Below, piece after piece: positions 35,331 to 43,464 of a stretch of DNA of 64,000 bases (its first letter is position 1; each line of letters begins with the position of its first letter). Location of the stretch: assembly GCF_900187185.1 (NCBI RefSeq), contig NZ_LT906465.1, forward strand, positions 1,736,001 through 1,800,000. The letters run 5' to 3'. The position numbers and the translations under genes are program-made. This DNA is from Chryseobacterium taklimakanense (GTDB lineage Bacteria; Bacteroidota; Bacteroidia; Flavobacteriales; Weeksellaceae). The notes under the pieces are model-generated. The model saw nothing but the letters and a program-made list of their open reading frames with translations, was not told the DNA's origin and did no database searches.

Positions 35331-37366
35331 TTTCTTTCAAGTTTTAATAAAAATGCATATTCCAGCGCATCTTCCTTCAGCGATTCGAAACGCCCGCTCG
35401 CTCCACCGTGACCGGAACTCATATCTGTTTTGAAGATCAAAATATTGCTGTCGGTTTTCAGGTCGCGAAGTTTCGCTGTCCATTTAGCAGGTTCCCAATA
35501 CTGCACTTGCGAATCGTGTAACCCTGTGGTGATTAGTATATTGGGATATCTTTTTTGTTCGATGTTGTCGTATGGTGAATACGATTTCATATAATCGTAA
35601 TATTTCTTCTGATTCGGATTTCCCCATTCGTCATATTCTCCGGTTGTGAGCGGGATCGTGTCGTCCAACATCGTCGTCACCACATCCACAAACGGAACCT
35701 GTGCCACAATGCCGTTGAAAAGTTCCGGCTCGAAATTCATCACAGCGCCCATCAAAAGGCCACCGGCACTTCCACCCATCGCGTAAAGGTGTTTTGGTGA
35801 GGTATAATTTTCTGTAAATAAATATTTTGCAGCATCGATGAAATCAAAGAAAGTATTCTTTTTATGCAGCATTTTACCATCCTCGTACCAGTCCCGGCCA
35901 AGATATTCTCCACCGCGGATGTGGGCAATCGCATAGATAAATCCACGGTCGAGAAGCGAAAGCCTTACGTTCGAGAAACTCGCGTCTACGGTATGTCCGT
36001 AACTTCCGTAGCCGTATAACAACAATGGCGTTTCCGCTGATTTCACCGTATTTTTATGGTAAACTAAAGAAACCGGGATTTTTTTTCCGTCGCGCGCTGG
36101 CGCCCAAATCCGTTCTGAAATATAATTTTCCTGAAAAAATTTTCCGCCCAAAACCTCCTGCTGTTTTAAGATTTTGGATGTTTTTTCCTTCATGTCAAAT
36201 TCCAGGGTGGCGCTTGGCCGGGTCATTGAGGTATAACCATAGCGTAATTTTTCTGTGTCAAATTCCAGATTCAACCCAATATAAGCTGTATAGGTGGGGT
36301 CGGAAAACGGAATATAATACGATTCTCCGGAATGGGTTTCAATAATCCTGATTTGAAGGAGTCCTTGATTTCTTTCCTCCAGAACCAGATAATTTTTAAA
36401 GATTTCAAAACCTTCAAGCAGGATGTTTTCGCGGTGCGGAATGACATCTTCCCAATTTTCGATGCCGCAGTTCCCAACTTTTGTTTTTACGAGTTTAAAG
36501 TTGGTTGCCCCGTCAGCATTGGTTATGATATAGAATTCATCCTCAAAATGTTCGACGGAATATTCCAGACCGTCTGCTCTTTGCTTAACCACTTTCCACT
36601 CTGCAAAAACATCCGCCGCCGGAATAAACCGGTGCTCATCTGAAATGGTGCTTGAGCTGGCAATAAAAATGTATTCTAATGATTTTGTTTTAAAAATATT
36701 GACATCAAATGCTTCATTTTTTTCATCAAAAACCAAAACGTCTTCACTGGAATCGGTTCCGATTTTATGGCGGTAAACTTGGAAAGCCCGCAGGTTCTTA
36801 TCCTTCCTGATATAGAAAACATGCTGGTTGTCGTTCGCCCAAACTGCCTTTCCCGTTGTATTTGGGATTTGGTCCGGAAGAATTTCGCCGGTTATTACAT
36901 TTTTGATTTGTATGTTGTAAATCCGCCTCCCTACATGATCCGAAGAAAAAGTTGCCAGCTCATTATTTGGGCTCACAGCTACGCTTCCTACTTCAAAAAA
37001 CTGTTTACCTTCAGCTAAAATATTCACATCAAGAATAATTTCTTCAGGGTTTTCAAGCGTTAGATGTTTTCTGGAAAAAATGGGATATTCGTTGTTGTCC
37101 TGATATTTTACGAAATACCAGTATTCATTAAAAAAATACGGAAGCGACTCGTCATCCTTCTTGTAGCGGGCTTTCATTTCCTCAAAGAGTTCGTTCTGCA
37201 ATTCCTGCGTGTCTTTCATCACGAAGTCGCAGTAGGCATTTTCCTCTTCCAGATATTTCAGGACTTCCGGATTTTCGCGTTCATTCATCCAAAAATAAGA
37301 ATCCACGCGACGGTCGCCGTGTATTTCCAGGATTTTGTCTGTTTTTTTTGCTTTTGGTGGCTGCAT
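35327..37366 (-). CDS. S9A prolyl oligopeptidase family peptidase (oligopeptidase B-like)
   Basis: A 679-aa serine peptidase with an N-terminal beta-propeller (about residues 70-400) and a C-terminal alpha/beta hydrolase domain. The nucleophile Ser lies in AMGGSAGGLL near residue 530, the oxyanion GYGSYG block near 455, and the catalytic His in SGHGGASGR near 650. The ending matches oligopeptidase B, which cleaves after basic residues. No signal peptide is seen, so it is probably cytoplasmic. It is the first gene of a two-gene minus-strand unit. Confidence 0.93.
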   Translation of the reverse strand: MQPPKAKKTDKILEIHGDRRVDSYFWMNERENPEVLKYLEEENAYCDFVMKDTQELQNELFEEMKARYKKDDESLPYFFNEYWYFVKYQDNNEYPIFSRKHLTLENPEEIILDVNILAEGKQFFEVGSVAVSPNNELATFSSDHVGRRIYNIQIKNVITGEILPDQIPNTTGKAVWANDNQHVFYIRKDKNLRAFQVYRHKIGTDSSEDVLVFDEKNEAFDVNIFKTKSLEYIFIASSSTISDEHRFIPAADVFAEWKVVKQRADGLEYSVEHFEDEFYIITNADGATNFKLVKTKVGNCGIENWEDVIPHRENILLEGFEIFKNYLVLEERNQGLLQIRIIETHSGESYYIPFSDPTYTAYIGLNLEFDTEKLRYGYTSMTRPSATLEFDMKEKTSKILKQQEVLGGKFFQENYISERIWAPARDGKKIPVSLVYHKNTVKSAETPLLLYGYGSYGHTVDASFSNVRLSLLDRGFIYAIAHIRGGEYLGRDWYEDGKMLHKKNTFFDFIDAAKYLFTENYTSPKHLYAMGGSAGGLLMGAVMNFEPELFNGIVAQVPFVDVVTTMLDDTIPLTTGEYDEWGNPNQKKYYDYMKSYSPYDNIEQKRYPNILITTGLHDSQVQYWEPAKWTAKLRDLKTDSNILIFKTDMSSGHGGASGRFESLKEDALEYAFLLKLERK

Positions 37367-37394
37367 CGTATTTTCTACACTTTAAAAGTAATAA

Positions 37395-37427
37395 AAAACC
37401 ATCTTATCCATAGGAAAAGACGGTTTT
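37395..37427 (-). terminator. Terminator after hemD
   Basis: On the minus strand AAAACCGTCTT pairs with AAGATGGTTTT (one G-U) and is followed by TT, then ATTACT. Confidence 0.75.
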
Positions 37428-37447
37428 GTTCAATATTTCTCAACGGT

Positions 37448-38188
37448 TTACTTACCGTTTCTTATAAATTTCTCAATCGCCATCGTCATGGATGGGGTTT
37501 CTTTTGTGGGAGCCATTACATCCACTCTCAGTCCCGACTGTTCTGCAGCATTCTGTGTTGTAGTACCGAAAACTGCGATCTTGGTGTCTCCTTGTTTGAA
37601 GTCTTTAAAGTTTTCGTGCAAAGATTTGATTCCCTGCGGGCTGAAGAATACCAGCATATCGTAATCCTTGATTGTGATATCAGAAAGATCGGAACATACG
37701 GTTCGGTACATCACTGCTTTGGTCCAGTCAACATTGGCTTTGTCGAGAACAGTAGCAATATCAGAATTCATGATATCAGAAGCCGGCACGAGATATTTTT
37801 CGTTCGGGTACTTCTTGAAAAGCGGCAGCAAATCAGCAAAGTTTTTCTCTCCGAAACTGATTTTTCTCTTTCTGTAAACTATATGCTTCTGCAAATAATT
37901 GGCAATTGCTTCAGACTGGCAGATATACCTCATGGCATCCGGGACAGCAAAACGCATTTCTTCAGCGAGCCTGAAGTAGTGGTCGATGGCGTTTTTACTC
38001 GTGAAGATCACCCCGGTATATTGCGACAGATCAATCTTTTGAGTTCTGAGTTCTTTCGCATCAACACCTTCTACATGAATGAAAGGCCTGAAATCAATCC
38101 TGATTTTTTCCTTTTTTGCGATTTCCAGATAAGGTGAAGATTCCGCGGGAGACGGTTGTGAAACTAAAATAGACTTAATTTTTGCCAT
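37448..38188 (-). CDS. hemD: Uroporphyrinogen-III synthase family protein
   Basis: A 246-aa protein of the HemD family, which cyclises hydroxymethylbilane to uroporphyrinogen III in haem synthesis. Family features are the first-domain start KSILVSQPSP, GVIFTSKNAIDHYF near residue 63, and the second-domain FFSPQGIKSL and AVFGTTTQNAAEQSG. ATG at 38188 is chosen; a TTG one codon upstream is possible. It is 10 bp downstream of the DUF4271 gene. A TATATTTG candidate promoter lies inside that gene at 38258-38251. Confidence 0.9.
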   Translation of the reverse strand: MAKIKSILVSQPSPAESSPYLEIAKKEKIRIDFRPFIHVEGVDAKELRTQKIDLSQYTGVIFTSKNAIDHYFRLAEEMRFAVPDAMRYICQSEAIANYLQKHIVYRKRKISFGEKNFADLLPLFKKYPNEKYLVPASDIMNSDIATVLDKANVDWTKAVMYRTVCSDLSDITIKDYDMLVFFSPQGIKSLHENFKDFKQGDTKIAVFGTTTQNAAEQSGLRVDVMAPTKETPSMTMAIEKFIRNGK

Positions 38189-38198
38189 CAATTTTGTT

Positions 38199-38840
38199 TT
38201 AATAAAAAAGCAATTTCCACAGCGCTAAAACCGGTGCAAATTGCAGCGTGCAAATATACAAAAATTTATAATACCATTCGTTTGGCAGGATGTAGTTGCG
38301 GTTGAACGCGTAGAAGAAATTCTTGAAAATGAATATCATAGCAGCTGAAAGTACCGAAATAGCAAATAGCTTTTCGCGGTCAGTATTAAAGTAATAATTC
38401 ACCATATTGGCGATAATCAGCAGGATAGAAACCGCCATATAGAATTTCGAACTCACAAAATACAGCCGACCCCATTTTTTGTCCTGCCCGATTGAGGAAT
38501 ACAAAAAGAACGTAAAGAAAAACTTGAGGATGTAAAATACCGAAACCGCCAGCAGCGCAAACCCAAATTTATTCAGCGAATAGCCAAAAAAACTGAATTC
38601 TTCGATAAATTTTGGCAGTATTGGGATATAGGACGAGATAAAAGTCGCCAGCAAAACAGCGTAGACTACTGAGACAATCAGCCAGGTTGGGAAAATGTTT
38701 CCAGAATCAATAAAATTTTGAGTGAAAAACGCGCCAAGTCCCGATTGCCTCTGCAGATACTGCATCACGATTATAAATACCAGTATCGCGCCCAGTATTA
38801 TGAATATTACCCAATCATTTTGTTGTGCCAGTCTTACCAA
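38199..38840 (-). CDS. DUF4271 membrane protein
   Basis: A 213-aa protein with about six membrane segments, matching the small membrane family DUF4271 that in Bacteroidota commonly precedes hemD. The TTG at 38840 is the likely start. It keeps the first membrane segment (WVIFIILGAILVFIIVM) and lies 14 bases after a minus-strand TATTTTTG element. No function is known. The topology and the gene pair are the basis for the call. Confidence 0.8.
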   Translation of the reverse strand: MVRLAQQNDWVIFIILGAILVFIIVMQYLQRQSGLGAFFTQNFIDSGNIFPTWLIVSVVYAVLLATFISSYIPILPKFIEEFSFFGYSLNKFGFALLAVSVFYILKFFFTFFLYSSIGQDKKWGRLYFVSSKFYMAVSILLIIANMVNYYFNTDREKLFAISVLSAAMIFIFKNFFYAFNRNYILPNEWYYKFLYICTLQFAPVLALWKLLFY

Positions 38841-38854
38841 AGGTAAATTTTTTG

Positions 38855-38862
38855 CAAAAATA
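38855..38862 (-). promoter_or_regulatory. -7 element of DUF4271-hemD
   Basis: TATTTTTG on the minus strand with CAA (TTG on minus) 23 bp away at 38886-38888. The TTG start is 14 bases downstream. Confidence 0.5.
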
Positions 38863-38900
38863 AGAATTATTCAGCCCGAAAAAAACAAAGCAAAATAGAT

Positions 38901-38908
38901 TATCTTTG
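38901..38908 (+). promoter_or_regulatory. -7 element of glycosyltransferase gene, near-leaderless
   Basis: TATCTTTG matches TAnnTTTG; eight bases separate it from the ATG at 38917. Confidence 0.6.
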
Positions 38909-38916
38909 CACCCGAA

Positions 38917-39633
38917 ATGAAGAAACTCGTCATCATCCCTACTTACAACGAGAAAGAAAATATAGAAACCATCATCACTGCTGTTTTTGGGCTGAATGAT
39001 GATTTCCATATTTTGGTCGTTGACGATTCCTCACCCGACGGAACCGCGGAAATTGTAAAAAAATTGCAGCAGAAACATCCCGGTTTTCTTCATCTAACTG
39101 TTAGAAGAGTAAAGGACGGCCTCGGGAAAGCCTACATCCACGGATTTAAATGGGCCATTGACAAAGGTTACGACTACATTTTCGAAATGGATGCAGATTT
39201 TTCGCACAATCCGAATGATTTGCCCAAACTTTATGAAGCCTGTAAAAACGCTGATATGTCGGTGGGTTCCCGGTATTCACAGGGTGTAAATGTGGTGAAC
39301 TGGCCCATGGGGAGGGTTTTGCTTTCTTATTTTGCTTCGAGATATGTGCGTTTCGTGCTGGGAATTCCGGTTTACGATACCACTGCCGGTTTTGTTTGTT
39401 TTAAAAGGGAAACGCTGCAAAAAATAGGATTGGACAAAATAAAACTGAAAGGTTACGGTTTTCAGGTTGAAATGAAATACCGCGTTTTCCAGAAAGGAAT
39501 GAAAATCGTGGAAGTGCCGATCATTTTCACCAACAGGTTATTGGGTGAAAGCAAGATGAATGGCGGAATTATCGGAGAAGCCATCTTCGGAATCCTGAAG
39601 CTCCGCTGGAAATCATTAATCGGAAAATTATGA
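38917..39633 (+). CDS. Polyprenol monophosphomannose synthase-like glycosyltransferase (GT2)
   Basis: A 238-aa GT2 enzyme of the dolichol/polyprenol-phosphate mannosyltransferase type. The N terminus VIIPTYNEKENIETII, then VVDDSSPDGTAEIV near residue 33, the metal-binding FEMDADFSHNP near 92, and GYGFQVEMKYR near 180 all fit. There is no C-terminal membrane anchor, so it is the short single-domain form. It likely charges a polyprenyl phosphate with mannose or a related sugar. It overlaps the DUF4296 gene by 4 bp. Confidence 0.92.
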   Translation: MKKLVIIPTYNEKENIETIITAVFGLNDDFHILVVDDSSPDGTAEIVKKLQQKHPGFLHLTVRRVKDGLGKAYIHGFKWAIDKGYDYIFEMDADFSHNPNDLPKLYEACKNADMSVGSRYSQGVNVVNWPMGRVLLSYFASRYVRFVLGIPVYDTTAGFVCFKRETLQKIGLDKIKLKGYGFQVEMKYRVFQKGMKIVEVPIIFTNRLLGESKMNGGIIGEAIFGILKLRWKSLIGKL

Positions 39634-40007
39634 AAAAACTGATTTTTCTTTTTGTGCTGATTTTGTTTTCGTGCAAAGATTCAAAACCGGTCAACCGTCC
39701 TAATAACCTTATCGAAAAGGATAAAATGGCCGCGCTCATTGCCGATTTTGCAATCAGTGACCAAATGGGCATGATGAATCCCAGCGGAAATCTGGATACC
39801 AGCGCAAGATTTATTCTGAATAAGCACGCCGTTACTGCAAAACAGTTTACAGAAAGCTACGAATATTACCTTAGCTCACCCGCAACCGTAAGAGATATCT
39901 TGGAAGAAGCCCAGGACATCATAAAGTCCCAGGATGCGGATGCAGAGAAGTTTATTGATAAAAAATTGAAGGAAATTGGCAATACTGTGCCGCCTTCAGC
40001 ACGATAA
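39630..40007 (+). CDS. DUF4296 lipoprotein
   Basis: A 125-aa predicted lipoprotein. The signal peptide MKKLIFLFVLILFSC ends in a lipobox with Cys15, and the DUF4296 pattern NNLIEKDKMAALIADFAISDQ follows. Function unknown. The start overlaps the stop codon of the glycosyltransferase gene (ATGA). It is followed 5 bp later by tgt, so it belongs to a glycosyltransferase-DUF4296-tgt transcript. Confidence 0.85.
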   Translation: MKKLIFLFVLILFSCKDSKPVNRPNNLIEKDKMAALIADFAISDQMGMMNPSGNLDTSARFILNKHAVTAKQFTESYEYYLSSPATVRDILEEAQDIIKSQDADAEKFIDKKLKEIGNTVPPSAR

Positions 40008-40012
40008 AATTT

Positions 40013-41149
40013 ATGGAAAAGAAGTTTTTTGAAATAGAAAAAACCACGGAAAGCAAAGCCAGAGCCGGCGTAATCACGACCGACCACGGGCAGGTTCAGA
40101 CGCCGATTTTTATGCCGGTAGGAACCGTGGCGTCCGTAAAAACCGTGCATCAGCGTGAATTGAAGGAGGACATCAAGGCACAGATTATTCTTGGCAACAC
40201 TTACCACCTTTACCTCCGTCCGAAAATGGATGTGATGCAGGAAGCCGGCGGGTTACATAAATTCATGAACTGGGATTTGCCGATTCTCACCGATTCCGGC
40301 GGTTACCAGGTTTTTTCGCTTTCAGATACCAGAAAAATCACCGAAGAAGGTTCGAAATTCAAATCGCATATCGACGGCAGTTATCATTTTATTTCTCCTG
40401 AAAAATCCATGGAAATACAAAGACAGATCGGGGGAGATATTTTTATGGCGTTCGATGAGTGTACGCCCTATCCATGCGAATACAACCAAGCTAAGGAATC
40501 GATGGAAATGACGCACCGCTGGCTTAAAAGATGTATCAAGTGGTGCGATGAAAATCCTGAAATTTACGGCCACAGGCAAAGGCTTTTCCCTATTGTGCAG
40601 GGTTCAACCTATTCGGATTTAAGAAAGATTTCTGCGGAATTTATTTCAGAACAGAATGCTGAAGGAAACGCGATCGGTGGACTTTCCGTGGGCGAACCGG
40701 AAGATGAAATGTACCGGATTACCAATGAAGTTACTGACATTTTGCCGATCGAAAAACCAAGATATCTGATGGGCGTCGGAACTCCGTGGAACATTCTGGA
40801 AAGCATTGGTTTGGGCGTAGATATGATGGATTGCGTGATGCCAACCAGAAATGCCAGAAACGGAATGCTCTTCACGTGGCAAGGCGTCATCAATATCAAA
40901 AATGAAAAATGGAAGAACGATTTTTCGCAGCTGGATGAGTTTGGGACGAGTTTTGTGGACAGGGAATATTCCAAAGCTTACGTACGGCACCTTTTCGTTT
41001 CCAGGGAATATCTTGCGAAACAAATCGCCTCAATCCATAATCTTGCGTTTTACCTGGACTTGGTGCGTGTAGCGAGAGAGCATATTTTGGCAGGAGATTT
41101 CTATCAGTGGAAAGATTCTGTGGTCCCTGTATTAAGACACAGGCTTTAA
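40013..41149 (+). CDS. tgt: tRNA-guanine transglycosylase lacking the usual zinc cysteines
   Basis: A 378-aa TGT that exchanges guanine-34 for a queuosine precursor in tRNA. The base-binding and catalytic parts are intact: LTDSGGYQVFSL near residue 92, GGLSVGEP near 222, and MDCVMPTRNARNG near 270 with the nucleophilic Asp. The C-terminal zinc site is unusual. Canonical TGTs have a Cys-x-Cys-x-x-Cys cluster before the YSRAYLRHL block. Here the sequence is LDEFGTSFVDREYSKAYVRHL and contains no Cys. The His of that block is present. Confidence 0.95.
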   Translation: MEKKFFEIEKTTESKARAGVITTDHGQVQTPIFMPVGTVASVKTVHQRELKEDIKAQIILGNTYHLYLRPKMDVMQEAGGLHKFMNWDLPILTDSGGYQVFSLSDTRKITEEGSKFKSHIDGSYHFISPEKSMEIQRQIGGDIFMAFDECTPYPCEYNQAKESMEMTHRWLKRCIKWCDENPEIYGHRQRLFPIVQGSTYSDLRKISAEFISEQNAEGNAIGGLSVGEPEDEMYRITNEVTDILPIEKPRYLMGVGTPWNILESIGLGVDMMDCVMPTRNARNGMLFTWQGVINIKNEKWKNDFSQLDEFGTSFVDREYSKAYVRHLFVSREYLAKQIASIHNLAFYLDLVRVAREHILAGDFYQWKDSVVPVLRHRL

Positions 41150-41185
41150 AATTTTTATTTTTATCAATAGTTATTATTTTTAAGA

Positions 41186-42280
41186 ATGCCAATAATTGAC
41201 CGCTACATCATCAAAAAATTCCTGGGTACACTCGGGTTTATGCTGCTGTTGCTGTCAATCATCGTTGTGGTGATCGATGTGCAGAGTAAATCACCGCGTA
41301 TCGAAGGCAACGGTTTTACGGTAGGATATTTTCTCGTACATTTTTATCCGTTCTGGATGATTTACCTGGTCATCACTTTCATGTCGATTCTTGTTTTCAT
41401 CTCGGTTATTTATTTTACTTCCAGGATGGCGAATAATACTGAGATTGTAGCCATTATCAGCAGTGGCGCCAGTTTTCACCGTTTTGCAAGGCCATATTTC
41501 ATCGCTTCGGCGATTATCGCGCTGTTTGCGCTTGCCACCAATCATTTTATTTTGCCGTGGGCTAATGTGCAGAAAAACAAGCTCGAAGTTTATACCTACA
41601 GCGAAGGCAACCGGGAGAAAATATTAGGAAATGTGGAGATTGCAACCCAGCTTTCACCTACTGAATATATTTTCATCAACAATTACAACCGGAAGGAGAA
41701 GCGCGGTTCTAGTTTTCTTTTTCAGAAATTTGATAAAAACCGGAAGCTGATCGAAGAAACTTCAGCTAACGAGATTTTTTGGGACGCTAAAAAGAAGAAA
41801 TTCACCATTAGCGCCTATCTGCATAGAAAAGCTTCAGTAAACGAATCTGAAATTCTTACCAACGGCGATACCAAAGACCTGGATTTCGGCCATTCGCCGG
41901 AAGAGCTTTTCCCAGATGAGCTCTTGGGGCAGACTAAGACCACGCCCGAACTTCTGAAACTCATCCGCCAGGAAAAAGAAAAAGGCAACAAAAACCTGAA
42001 TTTCTTCCTTAATGAGCTTTATCAGCGGACTTCGATGCCGGTTTCCATCATTGTGCTGTCGATTCTGGCCTTGTCGCTTTCATCACAAAAGAAGCGTGGT
42101 GGGCTTGGTGCGAACCTCGCTATCGGGATTTCGCTGGCGTTCATTTTCGTTTTTTCTTTTGAGGTCTTAAAGGTGGTTTCCGAGAACAATACCATTTCAC
42201 CACTGCTCGCGATGTGGCTTCCCAACATCATTTTTGCACCGCTGGCTGCATTTCTTTATTTTAAAAGAGCCAATCAGTAA
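41186..42280 (+). CDS. LptF/LptG-family permease (YjgP/YjgQ)
   Basis: A 364-aa inner-membrane permease of the lipopolysaccharide exporter LptBFG. It has three membrane helices at the N terminus (RYIIKKFLGTLGFMLLLLSI and two more), a periplasmic domain of roughly 150 residues, and three helices at the C terminus (SIIVLSILALSLS onward). Bacteroidota LptF/LptG sequences are hard to tell apart. It follows tgt by 36 bp. Its last 7 bases overlap the convergent birA gene. Confidence 0.88.
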   Translation: MPIIDRYIIKKFLGTLGFMLLLLSIIVVVIDVQSKSPRIEGNGFTVGYFLVHFYPFWMIYLVITFMSILVFISVIYFTSRMANNTEIVAIISSGASFHRFARPYFIASAIIALFALATNHFILPWANVQKNKLEVYTYSEGNREKILGNVEIATQLSPTEYIFINNYNRKEKRGSSFLFQKFDKNRKLIEETSANEIFWDAKKKKFTISAYLHRKASVNESEILTNGDTKDLDFGHSPEELFPDELLGQTKTTPELLKLIRQEKEKGNKNLNFFLNELYQRTSMPVSIIVLSILALSLSSQKKRGGLGANLAIGISLAFIFVFSFEVLKVVSENNTISPLLAMWLPNIIFAPLAAFLYFKRANQ

Positions 42281-42987
42281 AGGAGTTCAATTTCTTTGTT
42301 GTTGAATTTTTGCAAACCGTCTTTTTCCATGTCTATCCAGAGAAAACCATTTTCGTCAGCGTATTTTATTATGCCATTTTGTCGCACGCCATTCAGTTGA
42401 AAAACAGAAATCTTATTTTTACGGAACAAATTTTCATTAAAATCTTCCAGAATGTCTTCTGCTGAATGCTCATTTTGAAATGAGGAGCAGAAATGAGTGT
42501 GAAGTTTTGCCGTAAAGTCTTCAAGGTCAAATCGCTGCTGAGTTTGCGTCAATATGGAGCCTGCCTTCGGCAATCCGGAGAAATCAGTCTGTAAAATATT
42601 GATTCCGATGCCCGCGATGTAATAGTCTTCACCCTCAATTTTCTGTTTTTCAATCAGCATTCCGGAAACTTTTTTACCATTAATGATAATATCGTTGGGC
42701 CACTTCGTTTCAACACTGTTTTTGGTCAATTTGGCAATAAAATCCCGCAAAATCGAGGCGGTACGAAAATTGAATAAACTACCGGAAATCTGAAAATCCC
42801 GAACTTTCAGAGCGATGCTGTAAGCAAGGTTGCGATCTTTGTTGGTTTTCCACGTGTTTCCATACTGGCCTCTGCCATTGATTTGGTTAAATGTGTAAAC
42901 GGCTGCAGGCAAGCGATTTTCCTTTACAAAATAAAGAATTTCGTCGTTGGTCGAGCTGCATTTTTCAAGATAAAAAAGCGGAAACAT
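42274..42987 (-). CDS. birA: Biotin-[acetyl-CoA-carboxylase] ligase
   Basis: A 237-aa biotin protein ligase without the N-terminal DNA-binding domain, so it probably does not repress transcription. The biotinyl-AMP loop appears as NGRGQYGNTW near residues 37-46, KWPNDIIINGKKVSGMLIE near 92-110, and GIGINI near 126. It attaches biotin to acetyl-CoA carboxylase. It is divergent from rsfS and convergent with the LptF/G gene. Confidence 0.93.
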   Translation of the reverse strand: MFPLFYLEKCSSTNDEILYFVKENRLPAAVYTFNQINGRGQYGNTWKTNKDRNLAYSIALKVRDFQISGSLFNFRTASILRDFIAKLTKNSVETKWPNDIIINGKKVSGMLIEKQKIEGEDYYIAGIGINILQTDFSGLPKAGSILTQTQQRFDLEDFTAKLHTHFCSSFQNEHSAEDILEDFNENLFRKNKISVFQLNGVRQNGIIKYADENGFLWIDMEKDGLQKFNNKEIELLY

Positions 42988-43047
42988 TTAAGAAAACTTT
43001 ATGAGTATAAATGCTTAAATTACAGTAGTACAATAAACAAAAAACAA

Positions 43048-43055
43048 TAAATTTG
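43048..43055 (+). promoter_or_regulatory. -7 element of rsfS-ftsH
   Basis: TAAATTTG matches TAnnTTTG, 18 bases upstream of the rsfS ATG. Confidence 0.55.
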
Positions 43056-43073
43056 CAGATTATACCTTTTTGA

Positions 43074-43442
43074 ATGAGTAAAAATACACAAAAGCAACAA
43101 TTAATTGATAAAATCGTAGAAGCGATTCAAGATACAAAAGGTGAAGACATCAAAATCTTTGACCTTTCAAAAATCGAAAATTCCGTGGCAGAAACTTTCA
43201 TTATCTGCAGCGGAAATTCAAACACCCAGGTGAATGCTATCGCCGGAAACATCGAAAAAAAAGTCCGTAACGAAGTAAAGGAACGACCTTGGCACGTAGA
43301 GGGTACCGATAATGCCATGTGGATCCTTATGGATTATGTTTCCGTGGTAGTACACGTATTCCAAAGACAGATCCGTGATTACTATGAGATCGAAGAACTT
43401 TGGGGCGATGCTAAAATCACCGCGATAGAAGATATTTTATAA
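43074..43442 (+). CDS. rsfS: Ribosomal silencing factor RsfS
   Basis: A 122-aa RsfS (YbeB/Iojap) protein that binds ribosomal protein uL14 and blocks subunit joining in poor growth conditions. Family blocks include DIKIFDLSKIENSVAETFIICSG at about residues 21-43 and RPWHVEGTDNAMWILMDYVSVVVHVF near 71-96. It heads the run rsfS-ftsH-LUD-cdsA-psd and is 22 bp before ftsH. Confidence 0.95.
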   Translation: MSKNTQKQQLIDKIVEAIQDTKGEDIKIFDLSKIENSVAETFIICSGNSNTQVNAIAGNIEKKVRNEVKERPWHVEGTDNAMWILMDYVSVVVHVFQRQIRDYYEIEELWGDAKITAIEDIL

Positions 43443-43464
43443 CTGATTTTGAGAATAATATATA

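Noticed and set aside
37064-38137. A 357-residue open frame on the plus strand.
   Set aside because: It spans the opposite strand of the prolyl oligopeptidase and hemD genes, both clearly coding. Its translation is rich in Phe, His and Ile with no recognisable motif.
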